From NCBI RefSeq assembly GCF_000768695.1, contig NZ_AVPL01000013.1, positions 1 to 64,000 of the forward strand: a stretch of DNA of 64,000 nt, given 5' to 3'. The notes beneath the pieces were generated by a model that worked only from the letters and a program-made list of their open reading frames with translations, ran no database searches and was not told the DNA's origin. Position numbers and translations under genes: made by a program. This DNA is from Knoellia aerolata DSM 18566 (GTDB taxonomy: Bacteria > Actinomycetota > Actinomycetes > Actinomycetales > Dermatophilaceae). Positions 7,414 through 16,809 of the stretch are shown here, piece after piece (the stretch's first letter is position 1; each line of letters opens with the position of its first letter).

Positions 7414-9981
7414 TCAGGTCAGGGCGAGACCGTCGTCCTTGCGGTCGACCGTGACGGTCTGGCCGTCGCGGACGTCGCCGGCGAGGAGCGCCCGGGCGAG
7501 GCGGTCGCCGATCTCCTTCTGGACGAGCCGGCGCAGCGGACGAGCACCGTATGCCGGGTCGTAGCCGGTGTCCGCGAGCCACTCGCGTGCCGCGTCGGTC
7601 ACCTCGAGCACGATCCGGCGGTCGCTGAGCCGGGCTGCGAGAGAACGCACCTGAAGGTCGACGATGTGCGCCAGCTCGTCGCGGGTCAGCGCGTCGAACA
7701 GGACGATCTCGTCGAGGCGGTTGAGGAACTCCGGCTTGAACGCCGACCGCACGGCCGCCATGACGGCGTTGCGCTTGGCCTCCGGCTCCATCACCGGGTC
7801 GATGAGGAACTGGCTGCCGAGGTTGCTCGTCATCACGAGGATGACGTTGCGGAAGTCGACCGTGCGGCCCTGGCCGTCGGTGAGCCGGCCGTCGTCGAGG
7901 ACCTGGAGCAGGATGTCGAAGGTCTCGGGGTGGGCCTTCTCGACCTCGTCGAGGAGCACGACCGAGTAGGGGCGCCGGCGGACCGCCTCGGTGAGCTGAC
8001 CGCCCTCCTCGTGGCCGATGTAGCCGGGGGGCGCACCGATGAGGCGGGCGACGGCGTGCCGCTCCGAGTACTCGGACATGTCGATCCGGACCATGGCCCG
8101 CTCATCGTCGAAGAGGAAGTCCGCGAGCGACTTGGCGAGCTCGGTCTTGCCGACACCGGTGGGCCCGAGGAAGAGGAAGCTCCCCGTGGGCCGGTCGGGG
8201 TCGGCGATGCCGGCCCGGCTGCGCCGGACGGCGTCGGCGACCGCTTGGACGGCGCTCGACTGGCCGATGAGGCGCGACCCGATGATCGCCTCCATCGACA
8301 GCAGCTTCTCGGTCTCGCCCTGGAGCAGGCGTCCTGCCGGGATGCCGGTCCAGGCGGAGATGACCTCGGCGATGTCGTCGGCCCCGACGCGCTCCTTGAC
8401 CATGAGGTCGGAGGGGCCGGAGGTCGCCGCGGCCTCCTCGTTGGCGGCCGCCAGCTGCTTCTCGAGCTCGGGGATCTCGCCGTAGAGGAGGCGGGAGGCG
8501 CCCTCGTAGTCCCCGTCCCGCTGGAGTCGCTCGGCGCGGGTGCGCGCGTCGTCGACCTGCGCCTTGAGGTCCCCCACCCGGTTGAGGCCGGACTTCTCGG
8601 CGTCCCACCGGGCGTTGAGGCCGGCGAGCTCCTCGGACTTGTCGGCGAGGTCCGCCCGGAGCCGTGCGAGGCGCTCGACGGAGGCCTCGTCGGTCTCGCG
8701 CGCGAGGTGCAGCTCCTCCATCTTGAGCCGGTCGACGGCCCGGCGGAGCTCGTCGATCTCGACCGGGCTGGAGTCGATCTCCATGCGCAGGCGCGAGGCC
8801 GCCTCGTCGACGAGGTCGATGGCCTTGTCGGGGAGCTGGCGCCCGGTGATGTAGCGGTCGGAGAGGCTCGCCGCGGCCACGAGGGCCGTGTCCTCGATCT
8901 CGACCTTGTGGTGCGCCTCGTAGCGCTCCTTGAGCCCGCGCAGGATCGCGACCGTGTCCTCGACCGAGGGCTCACCGACGAACACCTGCTGGAAGCGTCG
9001 TTCCAGGGCCGGGTCCTTCTCGACGTGCTCCCGGAACTCGTCGAGGGTCGTGGCACCGACGAGCCGCAGCTCGCCGCGGGCGAGCATCGGCTTGAGCATG
9101 TTGCCGGCGTCCATGGAGCCGTCGCCCGTGGCGCCGGCCCCGACGACCGTGTGCAGCTCGTCGATGAAGGTGACGATCTGGCCGTTGCTCGCCTTGATCT
9201 CCGCGAGGACGGCCTTGAGCCGCTCCTCGAACTCACCGCGGTACTTCGCCCCGGCGACCATGGAGCCGAGGTCGAGGCTGATGAGCCGCTTGCCGCGCAG
9301 GGACTCCGGCACGTCACCGTCGACGATGCGCTGGGCGAGGCCCTCGACGACCGCGGTCTTGCCCACTCCGGGGTCCCCGATGAGGACGGGGTTGTTCTTG
9401 GTGCGCCGCGAGAGGACCTGGACCACACGGCGGATCTCGGGGTCCCGGCCGATGACCGGGTCGAGCTTGCCGTCGCGCGCGGCCTCGGTGAGGTCGGTGC
9501 CGTACTTCTCCAGGGACTCGCTCCCGCTCTCCTGCGCCTCCGACGTCACGTGCCGACCCGCTCGCAGCTCGTCGATGCGGGCCTCGACGTCGGTGGCCGC
9601 CGTGCGCTGCACGCCGGGCAGGAGGCCCTTCTCGACGAGGGCGAGGACGAGCAGGTCGGTGGCGAGGTGCGTGTCCCCCTTGGCGGACATGAGGGTCGAC
9701 GCGTGCTGGAGCACGCCCAGCGCGGCCTGCCCGAGCGTCGGGGCCGCCGCGCTGGGACCGGAGCTCACCGGCATACGGGACAGCGCGGAGCGCGCCGCGG
9801 TGGCGACGGCGTCGGGGGTGGTGCCGGCGGCCTCGAGCAGCGCGGGCGTGGAGGTCTCGGGCTGTTCGGCGAGGGCCAGCGCGAGGTGGTCGGGGGTGAC
9901 CTCGGGGTTCCCGGCGCCCTGGGCGGCGCGCTGGGCGAGGGCAAGGGCCTCGGCGACCTTGGTCGTCGGGGTGAGTTCCAT
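7414..9981 (-). CDS. clpB: ATP-dependent disaggregase ClpB
   Basis: 855 residues, normal length for ClpB. Order: N-terminal Clp repeat domain (1-145), first AAA+ module with Walker A GDPGVGKT near residue 205, a coiled-coil middle domain (about 400-520, rich in Glu/Arg/Leu), and a second AAA+ module with GPTGVGKT near residue 605 and Walker [12 protein letters not shown]. It works with DnaK/DnaJ/GrpE to dissolve aggregates. The HAIR box at 10044-10064 places it under HspR, encoded at 23.3 kb. It stands alone; the LCP gene upstream on the same strand is separated by 93 nt. Confidence 0.97.
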   Translation of the reverse strand: MELTPTTKVAEALALAQRAAQGAGNPEVTPDHLALALAEQPETSTPALLEAAGTTPDAVATAARSALSRMPVSSGPSAAAPTLGQAALGVLQHASTLMSAKGDTHLATDLLVLALVEKGLLPGVQRTAATDVEARIDELRAGRHVTSEAQESGSESLEKYGTDLTEAARDGKLDPVIGRDPEIRRVVQVLSRRTKNNPVLIGDPGVGKTAVVEGLAQRIVDGDVPESLRGKRLISLDLGSMVAGAKYRGEFEERLKAVLAEIKASNGQIVTFIDELHTVVGAGATGDGSMDAGNMLKPMLARGELRLVGATTLDEFREHVEKDPALERRFQQVFVGEPSVEDTVAILRGLKERYEAHHKVEIEDTALVAAASLSDRYITGRQLPDKAIDLVDEAASRLRMEIDSSPVEIDELRRAVDRLKMEELHLARETDEASVERLARLRADLADKSEELAGLNARWDAEKSGLNRVGDLKAQVDDARTRAERLQRDGDYEGASRLLYGEIPELEKQLAAANEEAAATSGPSDLMVKERVGADDIAEVISAWTGIPAGRLLQGETEKLLSMEAIIGSRLIGQSSAVQAVADAVRRSRAGIADPDRPTGSFLFLGPTGVGKTELAKSLADFLFDDERAMVRIDMSEYSERHAVARLIGAPPGYIGHEEGGQLTEAVRRRPYSVVLLDEVEKAHPETFDILLQVLDDGRLTDGQGRTVDFRNVILVMTSNLGSQFLIDPVMEPEAKRNAVMAAVRSAFKPEFLNRLDEIVLFDALTRDELAHIVDLQVRSLAARLSDRRIVLEVTDAAREWLADTGYDPAYGARPLRRLVQKEIGDRLARALLAGDVRDGQTVTVDRKDDGLALT

Positions 9982-10043
9982 GGGCGATCTCCTCGATGAG
10001 CGGCAGGCAGGACAAGCGTCCCACCCTGGACAACGCCGTCAAA

Positions 10044-10064
10044 GTTGAGTTGATTCCACTCAAC
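10044..10064 (-). promoter_or_regulatory. HAIR box (HspR operator) upstream of clpB
   Basis: GTTGAGT, seven bases, then ACTCAAC: a perfect inverted repeat matching the HspR-associated inverted repeat consensus CTTGAGT-N7-ACTCAAG except for the outermost pair. It lies 62 nt before the clpB ATG. The same box type occurs at dnaK (27457-27477). Confidence 0.88.
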
Positions 10065-10074
10065 TCTGGGAGGC

Positions 10075-11538
10075 TCAGCAGGTGGCGGCGATGTCCTCGA
10101 CCTGGTCGGTCGGCTCACTCGGGGAGGTGCTCGGTGACGGGGAGTCCGACGGCTCCGACGCCGAGGTCGACGGTGTCGGGCTGGCCGTGACGGTGGGCGT
10201 CGGCTGGGGGTCGATCGCCGCCTGGACGAGGTCGCGGATCTTGTCGAAGTCGGGGTTGGCGACCCTGACGACCTTGTTGGTGATGGGCAGGCTCCGGATC
10301 GAGCCCGTCTCCTGGAGGGTGCCGACCAGCTCGGCCCACCTGGGCAGCTCGGACTGGGGGATGTCGAGGCTGACGTTGTCCTTGACGACCGCGGCGAGGT
10401 CGGGGTAGTTGCGCAGCAGCTCGGTGGGGTTGGCCTGGTTGAGGATCGCCGCGGTGACGCACCGCTGGCGGCGCATCCGGCTGAAGTCGTCGCTGCCGGC
10501 GCGTGAGCGGGCGTACCAGAGGGCACGTTTGCCGTCGAGGCGCTGCCGGCCGATCTCGATCCAGCGTTCCTCGCGACTGACGAAGACGATCCTCCCGTTG
10601 CGCAGCTTGCAGTCCATGCACACCCGCTCCTTGACGTTGACCTCCACCCCACCCATCGCGTCGACGAGCGCCTGGAAGCCGCGCAGGTTGACGACGAGGG
10701 AGCGGTCGATCTCGAGGCCGAGGATCGCGCCGATGACGTCGCGGGTGGTGGTGAGGCCCGGGCTGGGGTCACCGGCGAAGAGCGCCGGGTCCTCCGTGGC
10801 GGCGTTCGTCGCCAGGGTCCACACCCCGTTGAGCAGGCACTCGTCTCCGCAGTCGTACCCGTTCGGGTACGCGGCCGAGAGGGGGTTGGACGCGGGGATC
10901 GGCACGCGTTCGAGGTTGCGGGGCAACCCGAACAGGACGGTGTCGCCCGTGCGCGTGTCGATGCTCGCGACCATCATCGAGTCGGTCCGGACACCGACCC
11001 GGTCGTCGGCGGCGTCCGACCCGAGCAGGAGGACGTTGACGCGCGGCTTCCCCGCCCAGGCGTTGGCCTCCTTCTCGTCGGCGCCGCCGGTGAGGACGTT
11101 GATGACGTCGTGCTGGATGGTCATGTAGCGCACCGCGGTGGCCGCGGGGGCGACCACGAGGAGGCAGCACAGCGCGGCGAACCCCGCCCGCAGCAGGCGG
11201 CCCGGCCCCTCCGGTGCCGTCTCGCGGGCCGTGAGGAGGATCCCGGCGCACCACAGCAGCGCCCCGACGACCGTCACCACGAGCAGCGTGACGAGCATCC
11301 CGGGCCGCACGGCGACGTTGAGGGCGGTGAGGACGAACCCCTTGCGCCACGCGTAGAAGAGCCCGAGCGCACCGACGAGCAGGAACCCCAGCAGGAGGAG
11401 CAGGCCCAGCGGCCGGCGGCGTGTTGGCAGCAGGCCGGCACCCGGGAGGAGGGTGCTGAGCGCGGTCAGGCCGAAGAACCGGCCGGAGCCGTCGTCCGGA
11501 CGACGTCCCTGTCGGCGCGGGGTGGTGGGCACCCGCAC
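10075..11538 (-). CDS. LytR-CpsA-Psr (LCP) family cell-wall glycopolymer ligase
   Basis: 487 residues. The N-terminus carries about four hydrophobic segments (residues ~25-150), more than the single helix of most LCP proteins. The extracellular LCP domain starts near KPRVNVLLLGSDA (about residue 165) with the characteristic RTDSMMVASID and GLPRNLERVPIP segments and the Asp/Arg residues that bind the polyprenyl-phosphate donor. A Pro/Ser/Thr-rich tail ends the protein. LCP enzymes attach teichoic-acid-like or arabinogalactan-like polymers to peptidoglycan. Start GTG 11538. Confidence 0.88.
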   Translation of the reverse strand: MRVPTTPRRQGRRPDDGSGRFFGLTALSTLLPGAGLLPTRRRPLGLLLLLGFLLVGALGLFYAWRKGFVLTALNVAVRPGMLVTLLVVTVVGALLWCAGILLTARETAPEGPGRLLRAGFAALCCLLVVAPAATAVRYMTIQHDVINVLTGGADEKEANAWAGKPRVNVLLLGSDAADDRVGVRTDSMMVASIDTRTGDTVLFGLPRNLERVPIPASNPLSAAYPNGYDCGDECLLNGVWTLATNAATEDPALFAGDPSPGLTTTRDVIGAILGLEIDRSLVVNLRGFQALVDAMGGVEVNVKERVCMDCKLRNGRIVFVSREERWIEIGRQRLDGKRALWYARSRAGSDDFSRMRRQRCVTAAILNQANPTELLRNYPDLAAVVKDNVSLDIPQSELPRWAELVGTLQETGSIRSLPITNKVVRVANPDFDKIRDLVQAAIDPQPTPTVTASPTPSTSASEPSDSPSPSTSPSEPTDQVEDIAATC

Positions 11539-11562
11539 ATCATGCCGCGCCCACCCGTGCGC

Positions 11563-12135
11563 TCAGTGAGGAAGGGTGGGACTCGCCGGTCGGGCGTGGT
11601 CGGCCTCGAGCCACGCAACCGCCTCGGCGACGATCCGCTCCGCGGGGTGGCGCAGGTCGAGCACGAGGCCGCTCTCGTCGGCGTCGAGCGCCTCGAGGGT
11701 GTCGATCTGGGACTCGAGCAGGCTCGCGGGCATGAAGTGGCCGGTGCGCTGCGACATCCGGTCGCGGATCACCTCGGCCGGCCCGTCGAGGTGGAGGAAG
11801 TCGACCGAGGGCGGGGCCTCGCGCAGCACGTCGCGGTAGGAACGGCGCAGCGCCGAGCAGGTGATGACCGTCGACCGCCCCGCGGCCGCCTGCTCCCCCA
11901 TCCACGTCGAGAGGGCGCGCAGCCAGGGCCAGCGGTCCTCGTCGGTGAGGGGCGTGCCGGACTCCATCTTGGCGATGTTGTCCTTGCTGTGGAACTCGTC
12001 GGCCTCGACGAAGTCGAACCCGAGCGCCTCGGCGACCCCCTTGGCGACGGTCGACTTGCCGGAGCCGGACACGCCCATGACGACGACGTGCCTGGTCGGG
12101 CCGGACGCGGCGCCCGCTGCTGCGGAGGTGTTCAC
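11563..12135 (-). CDS. gntK: Gluconokinase
   Basis: 190 residues. The P-loop GVSGSGKST lies near residue 20, followed by DEFHSKDNIAKMESGTPLTDEDRWPWL, a run characteristic of GntK-type gluconokinases, and TCSALRRSYRDVLR. It phosphorylates D-gluconate to 6-phosphogluconate for the pentose phosphate or Entner-Doudoroff routes. Start GTG 12135 with AGGAG five bases upstream. It sits next to, but is separated by 68 nt from, the end of the sugar-acid operon, which makes sense for a hexonate-handling neighbourhood. A GTATGCC heptamer lies just upstream (12178). Confidence 0.93.
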   Translation of the reverse strand: MNTSAAAGAASGPTRHVVVMGVSGSGKSTVAKGVAEALGFDFVEADEFHSKDNIAKMESGTPLTDEDRWPWLRALSTWMGEQAAAGRSTVITCSALRRSYRDVLREAPPSVDFLHLDGPAEVIRDRMSQRTGHFMPASLLESQIDTLEALDADESGLVLDLRHPAERIVAEAVAWLEADHARPASPTLPH

Positions 12136-12203
12136 AGGGCTCCTGTCGAGGCGGTGTGGTTGGTGTCAGGCTAGGCGTATGCCGGGATGTCCGGTAGGCA
12201 TCC

Positions 12204-13148
12204 CTATCGCACCGTCTCACCTTGGCGGTGGGTGGCGATGTCGGGCAGCTCCGCGCGGGTCGGCAGCCCCTGCCAGTCCCCGGCCGTGCTCACGGCCCAC
12301 GCACCCATGAGGACTGCCCGATCGAGACGCGCCGTCGGGTCGAGGTCGTCGAGGATCCCCGAGAGCAGACCGGCGCAGAAGGCGTCGCCTGCCCCGACCG
12401 GGTCGATGGGGGTGACGGGAATCGCGGCGGCATCGAGCCGCCCCTGCGTCGTGTACAACGAGGCGCCCACGGCCCCGCGCTTGACCGCGACCTGCTGCAC
12501 CCCCGTCGCGAAGAGCTCACCGACGGCGCGGTCCTCATCACCGTCGGCGACCACGTCCAGCTCGTCGACGCCGGCCACGAGCAGAGTGACGTGGGGAAGG
12601 AGAGGGCGCAGGGTGGCGGACGCGTCATCACGCGACCAGAGCCGTGAGCGGTGGTTGACGTCGAGCGACACGAGGACTCCTGCGGCCGACGCCAGCTCCG
12701 CGGCGCGCGCGACCGTGGCAGCAGCCGAGTCGGAGAGCGCGGGGGTGATGCCCGTGAGGTGGAGGACCCGCAGCCGGTCCATCGCCGTCGGCCACAGGTC
12801 GTCGATCCGCAGCCCGGAGCCGGCCGAACCCGCTCGCCGGTACTCGACCCGCGTGAGGTCGGCGGTGCGCTGCTCGAGGAACATCACCCCCGTCGGCGCC
12901 GTCTCGTCGACGACGGTGTGCGAGACCGTGACACCCTCGGCCCGCAGTGCTCGCAGCACTTCGGGCCCGAAGGGGTCGGCCCCGACCCGTCCCAGCCACT
13001 CGACCGAGTGCCCGAGGCGGGACAGGCCGATCGCGACGTTGGACTCGGCGCCGGCGAGGTCCGGGGTGAGCGGGCGGCCGAATCCGATCCGCCCGGCGAC
13101 CCGGAACGAGGCCATGGCCTCGCCCAGGGTGAGGACGTCCGTGGTCAC
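12204..13148 (-). CDS. PfkB-family 2-keto-3-deoxy-gluconate/galactonate kinase
   Basis: 314 residues from GTG 13148. PfkB signatures: N-terminal GEAMASFRV, a GAESNVAIGLSRLG block, and the C-terminal PIDPVGAGDAFCAGLLSG with the catalytic Asp. It should phosphorylate 2-keto-3-deoxygalactonate (or -gluconate) between the dehydratase and aldolase steps. Although it is a KdgK-type kinase rather than a DgoK-type one, its 4-nt GTGA overlap with the aldolase gene ties it to the same pathway. The longer frame to 13175 would overlap the aldolase further and is not needed. Confidence 0.88.
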   Translation of the reverse strand: MTTDVLTLGEAMASFRVAGRIGFGRPLTPDLAGAESNVAIGLSRLGHSVEWLGRVGADPFGPEVLRALRAEGVTVSHTVVDETAPTGVMFLEQRTADLTRVEYRRAGSAGSGLRIDDLWPTAMDRLRVLHLTGITPALSDSAAATVARAAELASAAGVLVSLDVNHRSRLWSRDDASATLRPLLPHVTLLVAGVDELDVVADGDEDRAVGELFATGVQQVAVKRGAVGASLYTTQGRLDAAAIPVTPIDPVGAGDAFCAGLLSGILDDLDPTARLDRAVLMGAWAVSTAGDWQGLPTRAELPDIATHRQGETVR

Positions 13149-13789
13149 GGCCGCTCCCCCGCATCCTCCGCCCACGACGCGAACGCCCGGGCGCGAGAGC
13201 GCAGGGCGTCGAGCGAACCCCCGGATGCCGCGTCGCCGACCAGGGGCCCGCCGATGCCCGCACCGATCGCTCCCGCCGTGAGGTAGGCCCGTGCCTCGGA
13301 GATGCCGACGCCCCCCACGGCGATGAAGGAGATCTGGGGGAACGGGTCGCGCAGCGCCCTGAGGTAGCCGGGCCCGCCTCCCGAGGCGGGGAAGAGCTTG
13401 ACGACCGCAGCACCAGCGACGTGTGCGGCATACGCCTCGGTCGGGGTGAACGCTCCTGCGACACAGGGGATTCCGACACGGGCGGCCTCAGCGACAGCCG
13501 AGGTCACCGCCGGGGTGACGATGAACTCGCCACAGGCGTCGACGACCGAGGCGACGTCACGCTCGGTCAGCACCGTGCCCGCACCGACGAGGGCGTCATC
13601 GGGCGCCAGCTCGCGCAGGGCGGTCACGGTGGCGAGCGCGCCCGGGGTCGTGAGGGTGACCTCGACGAGCCGGATGCCCTCCTCGAGGAGGACGCGGCCC
13701 GTGGCGAGCGCGGCCTCCTCGGAGGTTCCGCGGATGATCGCCATGACACGGTGCCTGCGGACGGCCGTGGTCAGCTCGAGGGCGTCCAT
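13145..13789 (-). CDS. 2-dehydro-3-deoxy-6-phosphogalactonate/-gluconate aldolase
   Basis: 214 residues from ATG 13789. Class I KDPG/KDPGal aldolase features: RHRVMAIIRG, VEVTLTTPGAL with the catalytic Glu, VGAGTVLT, and the Schiff-base Lys in VVKLFPAS (about residue 130). It splits the phosphorylated keto-deoxy acid into pyruvate and glyceraldehyde 3-phosphate. The ATG shares one base with the TGA of the dehydratase gene, and the stop overlaps the kinase start, so the three are translationally coupled. Confidence 0.9.
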   Translation of the reverse strand: MDALELTTAVRRHRVMAIIRGTSEEAALATGRVLLEEGIRLVEVTLTTPGALATVTALRELAPDDALVGAGTVLTERDVASVVDACGEFIVTPAVTSAVAEAARVGIPCVAGAFTPTEAYAAHVAGAAVVKLFPASGGGPGYLRALRDPFPQISFIAVGGVGISEARAYLTAGAIGAGIGGPLVGDAASGGSLDALRSRARAFASWAEDAGERP

Positions 13790-14940
13790 CACCACTCCGC
13801 GAACGTGCCGTCGGGCTGGCGCCAGACAGGACCGCGCCATGCGTGGCCCGCCTTGTCGGCGGCGCGCACGGCGGCCTCGTCGATCTCGATGCCGAGCCCG
13901 GGACCGGTCAGTCGCTCGATGTGGCCGTCGACGAACTCGAGCGGGGCCGTGTCCACGAGGTAGTCGAGGACGTCTGCGCCCTGGTTGTAGTGGATCCCGA
14001 TGCTCTGCTCCTGGATGAGGTGGTTCGACGTGGCGAACGCGACCTGCAGCGAGGACGCGAGCGCGAGCGGACCGAGCGGGCAGTGGGGTGCCAGCGCGGC
14101 GTCGAAGGTCTCGGCGAGGGCGGCGATCTTGCGCACCTCGGTGATCCCGCCCGCGTGCGACAGGTCGGGCTGGACGACCGCGACCCCGGCCTGGAGGACG
14201 GGCAGGAACTCCTGTCGTCCGTAGAGCCGCTCCCCCGTCGCTACGGGCGTCGTCGTCGACCGGACGAACTGCCCGATGAGGTGTGAGTTCTCGGGGGTCA
14301 CCGGCTCCTCGAGGAACATCGGGCGGTAGGGCTCGAGCAGCGGAGCCACCCGCCGCGAGTTCGCGAGGGTGAAGCGGCCGTGGAAGTCGACGGCCACGTC
14401 GCCGTGGTCACCGAGCACCTCGCGGGCCGCGGCCACCCGGGCGATGACGCCGTCGAGCTCGGCCACGGTCCCCAGCGCCGACATGCGGCCGCTGGCGTTC
14501 ATCTTCACCGCCGTCAGCCCCGCCTCGACCTGCTCGGTGATGTGGTCGCGGACCTCGTTCGGCTCGTCCCCGCCGACCCAGCCGTAGACCCGGACGCGGT
14601 CCCGGACCGCGCCTCCGAGCAGCTGGTGCACCGGCGCGGCATACCTCTTGCCCTTGAGGTCCCACAGCGCCTGGTCGATGCCGGAGACGGCGCTGCCGAG
14701 GATCGGTCCGCCGCGGTAGAACGACCCCTTCGTCATGACCGCCCAGTGGTCCTCGATGCGTTCGGGGTCGCCCCCCTCGATCATCTCGGCGAGCTGGTGG
14801 ACGGCGGTCCGCACGGTCTCGGAGCGACCCTCGCAGGTCGCCTCGCCCCACCCGACGAGACCGTCGGAGGTCTCGATGCGGACGAAGAGCCACCGCGGTG
14901 CGACGAGGAAGGTCTCGATCCGCTCGATCGTGGAGGCCAT
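13789..14940 (-). CDS. dgoD: D-galactonate dehydratase (mandelate racemase/enolase superfamily)
   Basis: 383 residues, the usual DgoD length. The capping domain contains GWGEATCEGRSETV; the barrel shows AVDFHGRF and FLEEPVTPEN (metal ligands Asp/Glu), VATGERLYGR and the catalytic region ALAPHCPLGPLALA. The run DFHGR and the H...CPLGP segment match GalD rather than other subgroups. It dehydrates D-galactonate to 2-keto-3-deoxygalactonate. It is the first enzyme of the operon after the transporter genes; six nt separate it from the permease stop. Exact substrate (galactonate versus another aldonate) needs biochemical proof. Confidence 0.88.
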   Translation of the reverse strand: MASTIERIETFLVAPRWLFVRIETSDGLVGWGEATCEGRSETVRTAVHQLAEMIEGGDPERIEDHWAVMTKGSFYRGGPILGSAVSGIDQALWDLKGKRYAAPVHQLLGGAVRDRVRVYGWVGGDEPNEVRDHITEQVEAGLTAVKMNASGRMSALGTVAELDGVIARVAAAREVLGDHGDVAVDFHGRFTLANSRRVAPLLEPYRPMFLEEPVTPENSHLIGQFVRSTTTPVATGERLYGRQEFLPVLQAGVAVVQPDLSHAGGITEVRKIAALAETFDAALAPHCPLGPLALASSLQVAFATSNHLIQEQSIGIHYNQGADVLDYLVDTAPLEFVDGHIERLTGPGLGIEIDEAAVRAADKAGHAWRGPVWRQPDGTFAEW

Positions 14941-14946
14941 CCGCGC

Positions 14947-15762
14947 TCAGCCCTTCGTCGCGCCGGCGGTGAGGCCGGAGACGACGTACTTCTGGGCAAG
15001 GAGGGCGATGACCATGATCGGGACGGTGACCACGGTCGCCGCGGCCATGAGGCCACCCCAGTCGATCGCGGCGTACCCGACGAAGTCGAAGATGGCGACG
15101 GGCAGCGTCTTCGTCTTCGCACCCGAGAGCACGAGGGCGAACATGAAGTTGTTCCAGGAGAAGATGAAGGCGAGGATCCCGGCCGTCGCGATGCCCGGCG
15201 TCGAGAGCGGCAGGGTGATGCGGCGGAACGCGCCGATGGGGGTGAGACCGTCGACCTGGCCCGACTCCTCCAGCTCGGTCGGCAGGCCGTCGAAGTACCC
15301 CATCATGATGTAGACCACGAGGGGCAGCGAGACGAACATGTGGCTGAGGACGAGGACCGTGAAACCGCCGACGAGCCGCAGGTTGGAGAAGACGTAGAAC
15401 CACGGGACGAGCAGTGAGACGCCGGGGATGACGCGCGCCATGAGGACGACGAGCGCGGAGCGCTTCATCGTGAACCGGCTCATCGAGTAGGCCGCGGGCA
15501 CACCGAGCAGCAGCGACAGCACGGTGCTGGCGAACGCCACCCAGAGGCTGTTGATGATGAAGGTGACGTAGTTGGCCTGCTCGAGGACGGTCTTGTAGTT
15601 GTCGACCGTCGGGGAGAAGAGCAGCGCCTTGCTCGCGTCGTAGATGTCGACGTTGGTCTTGAGCGACGCCGCCACCATCCAGATGAGGGGCGTGAGCAGC
15701 CCGAGGACGACGAGGACGAGGGCCCCGACGCGGAACGCCTTGTATGCCGTGCCGCCGCGCAT
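14947..15762 (-). CDS. ABC sugar permease (CUT1, MalG type)
   Basis: 271 residues from ATG 15762. Six hydrophobic segments are visible, and the EAA loop is recognisable as ELEESGQVDGLTPIGAFRRI. It pairs with the MalF-type permease encoded immediately upstream; the two genes share one base (TGATG). Together with the binding lipoprotein at 16810 they import a carbohydrate, most likely galactonate or a galactonate-yielding sugar given the enzymes downstream. No ATPase gene is present in the operon, so a shared MsmK-type ATPase elsewhere would be needed. Confidence 0.9.
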   Translation of the reverse strand: MRGGTAYKAFRVGALVLVVLGLLTPLIWMVAASLKTNVDIYDASKALLFSPTVDNYKTVLEQANYVTFIINSLWVAFASTVLSLLLGVPAAYSMSRFTMKRSALVVLMARVIPGVSLLVPWFYVFSNLRLVGGFTVLVLSHMFVSLPLVVYIMMGYFDGLPTELEESGQVDGLTPIGAFRRITLPLSTPGIATAGILAFIFSWNNFMFALVLSGAKTKTLPVAIFDFVGYAAIDWGGLMAAATVVTVPIMVIALLAQKYVVSGLTAGATKG

Positions 15763-16679
15763 CAGTACTCCGCCTTCCGACGAGAGGTGAGGGCCCACAT
15801 GGAGCCGATGATGATGAGGAAGAAGATGATGAGCACCGTCGAGCTCGTGCCGTACTCGTTGTAGTCGAAGGCGAGGCCGTAGGCGTAGACGTTGAGGGTC
15901 TCGACCTCGTTGTAGGAGCCGCCCCCCTTGCCCTTGGTCGCGTAGAGGATGTCGAAGGTCTTGAGGGCGTCGATGCCGCGCAGCAGGATGGCGACGATGA
16001 CCGTCGGCATCATCAGCGGGAGCGTGATGAAGCGGAACCGCTGCCAGCCGCTGGCACCGTCGATGAGCGCGGCCTCCTGCGGCTCCTCCGAGAGGGAGGT
16101 GAGCCCGGCGAGGAGGATGAGGACGACCATCGGGGTCCACTGCCAGATGTCGATGAGCATCGTGGTCCACAGGGCCGAGCCCGGTCCGGCCAGCCAGGGC
16201 TGCTCCGGGATCCCGAACCAGCCGATCACCTGGTTGGCGATCCCGATGTTGGGGTCGAAGATGAGCCGCCACATCATCCCGACGGCGACGGGGGTGGCGA
16301 CCAGGGGCATGAGGATCGCGACGCGCACCCACTTCTCGCCGCGGAACGGTCGCCACAGCAGCAGGGCGATCGCCATGCCGAGGACCACCTCGACGAGGAG
16401 GACCACCCCGGTGAACTGCACCGTGCGCCACACGGCGGGCCAGAAGCGGGCGGTGTCGCCGAGGACGTCGAGGTAGTTCTGGGCGCCGACGAACTCCTTG
16501 TCGGCGCGCACCGACCCCTCGGCGTCGGTGAGGCTCAGGTACGCGGTCCAGGCGACCGGGAAGATGATGAGCACGACGACGAACGCCATGGCGGGAGAGG
16601 CGAAGAGCCACTTGCGGTGGTCGTTCGCCCATCGGGAGAACCCGGACGTTCCCGTCACGGGGAGAGCGTCAGCAGACAT
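15762..16679 (-). CDS. ABC sugar permease (CUT1, MalF type)
   Basis: 305 residues from ATG 16679 (weak ribosome site GAAGGCG). Six hydrophobic helices; the EAA motif reads EPQEAALIDGASGWQRFRFI near residue 210. The open frame reaches 16784 but the extra 35 residues cross a perfect hairpin and look non-coding. It forms the membrane channel with the MalG-type partner. The hairpin between it and the binding-protein gene probably lowers permease expression relative to the binding protein. Confidence 0.9.
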   Translation of the reverse strand: MSADALPVTGTSGFSRWANDHRKWLFASPAMAFVVVLIIFPVAWTAYLSLTDAEGSVRADKEFVGAQNYLDVLGDTARFWPAVWRTVQFTGVVLLVEVVLGMAIALLLWRPFRGEKWVRVAILMPLVATPVAVGMMWRLIFDPNIGIANQVIGWFGIPEQPWLAGPGSALWTTMLIDIWQWTPMVVLILLAGLTSLSEEPQEAALIDGASGWQRFRFITLPLMMPTVIVAILLRGIDALKTFDILYATKGKGGGSYNEVETLNVYAYGLAFDYNEYGTSSTVLIIFFLIIIGSMWALTSRRKAEY

Positions 16680-16744
16680 GGTTTCGCCTTCGTTGCCGTG
16701 GGTGCTGGGTGGAGCGATGCTGCGGCCGTGCCGCGAGTCTCGGG

Positions 16745-16781
16745 CCGGGTGGCCGGACGCGTCAGGCGTCCGGCCACCCGG
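16745..16781 (-). terminator. Perfect 16-bp hairpin between binding-protein and permease genes
   Basis: CCGGGTGGCCGGACGC (16745-16760), loop GTCAG, then its exact complement (16766-16781). It sits between the stop of the binding-protein gene and the first permease gene of the same operon. No T-run follows. Such intercistronic hairpins usually act as partial terminators or 3'-end stabilisers that make the binding protein more abundant than the permeases. Confidence 0.75.
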
Positions 16782-16809
16782 CACTCGAGGTGACCCTCAG
16801 ATCAGGGCG

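Noticed and set aside
7048-9999. 983-codon open frame on the plus strand antisense to clpB
   Set aside because: Composition mirrors the third-codon GC bias of clpB; no recognisable domain, and clpB is certain.
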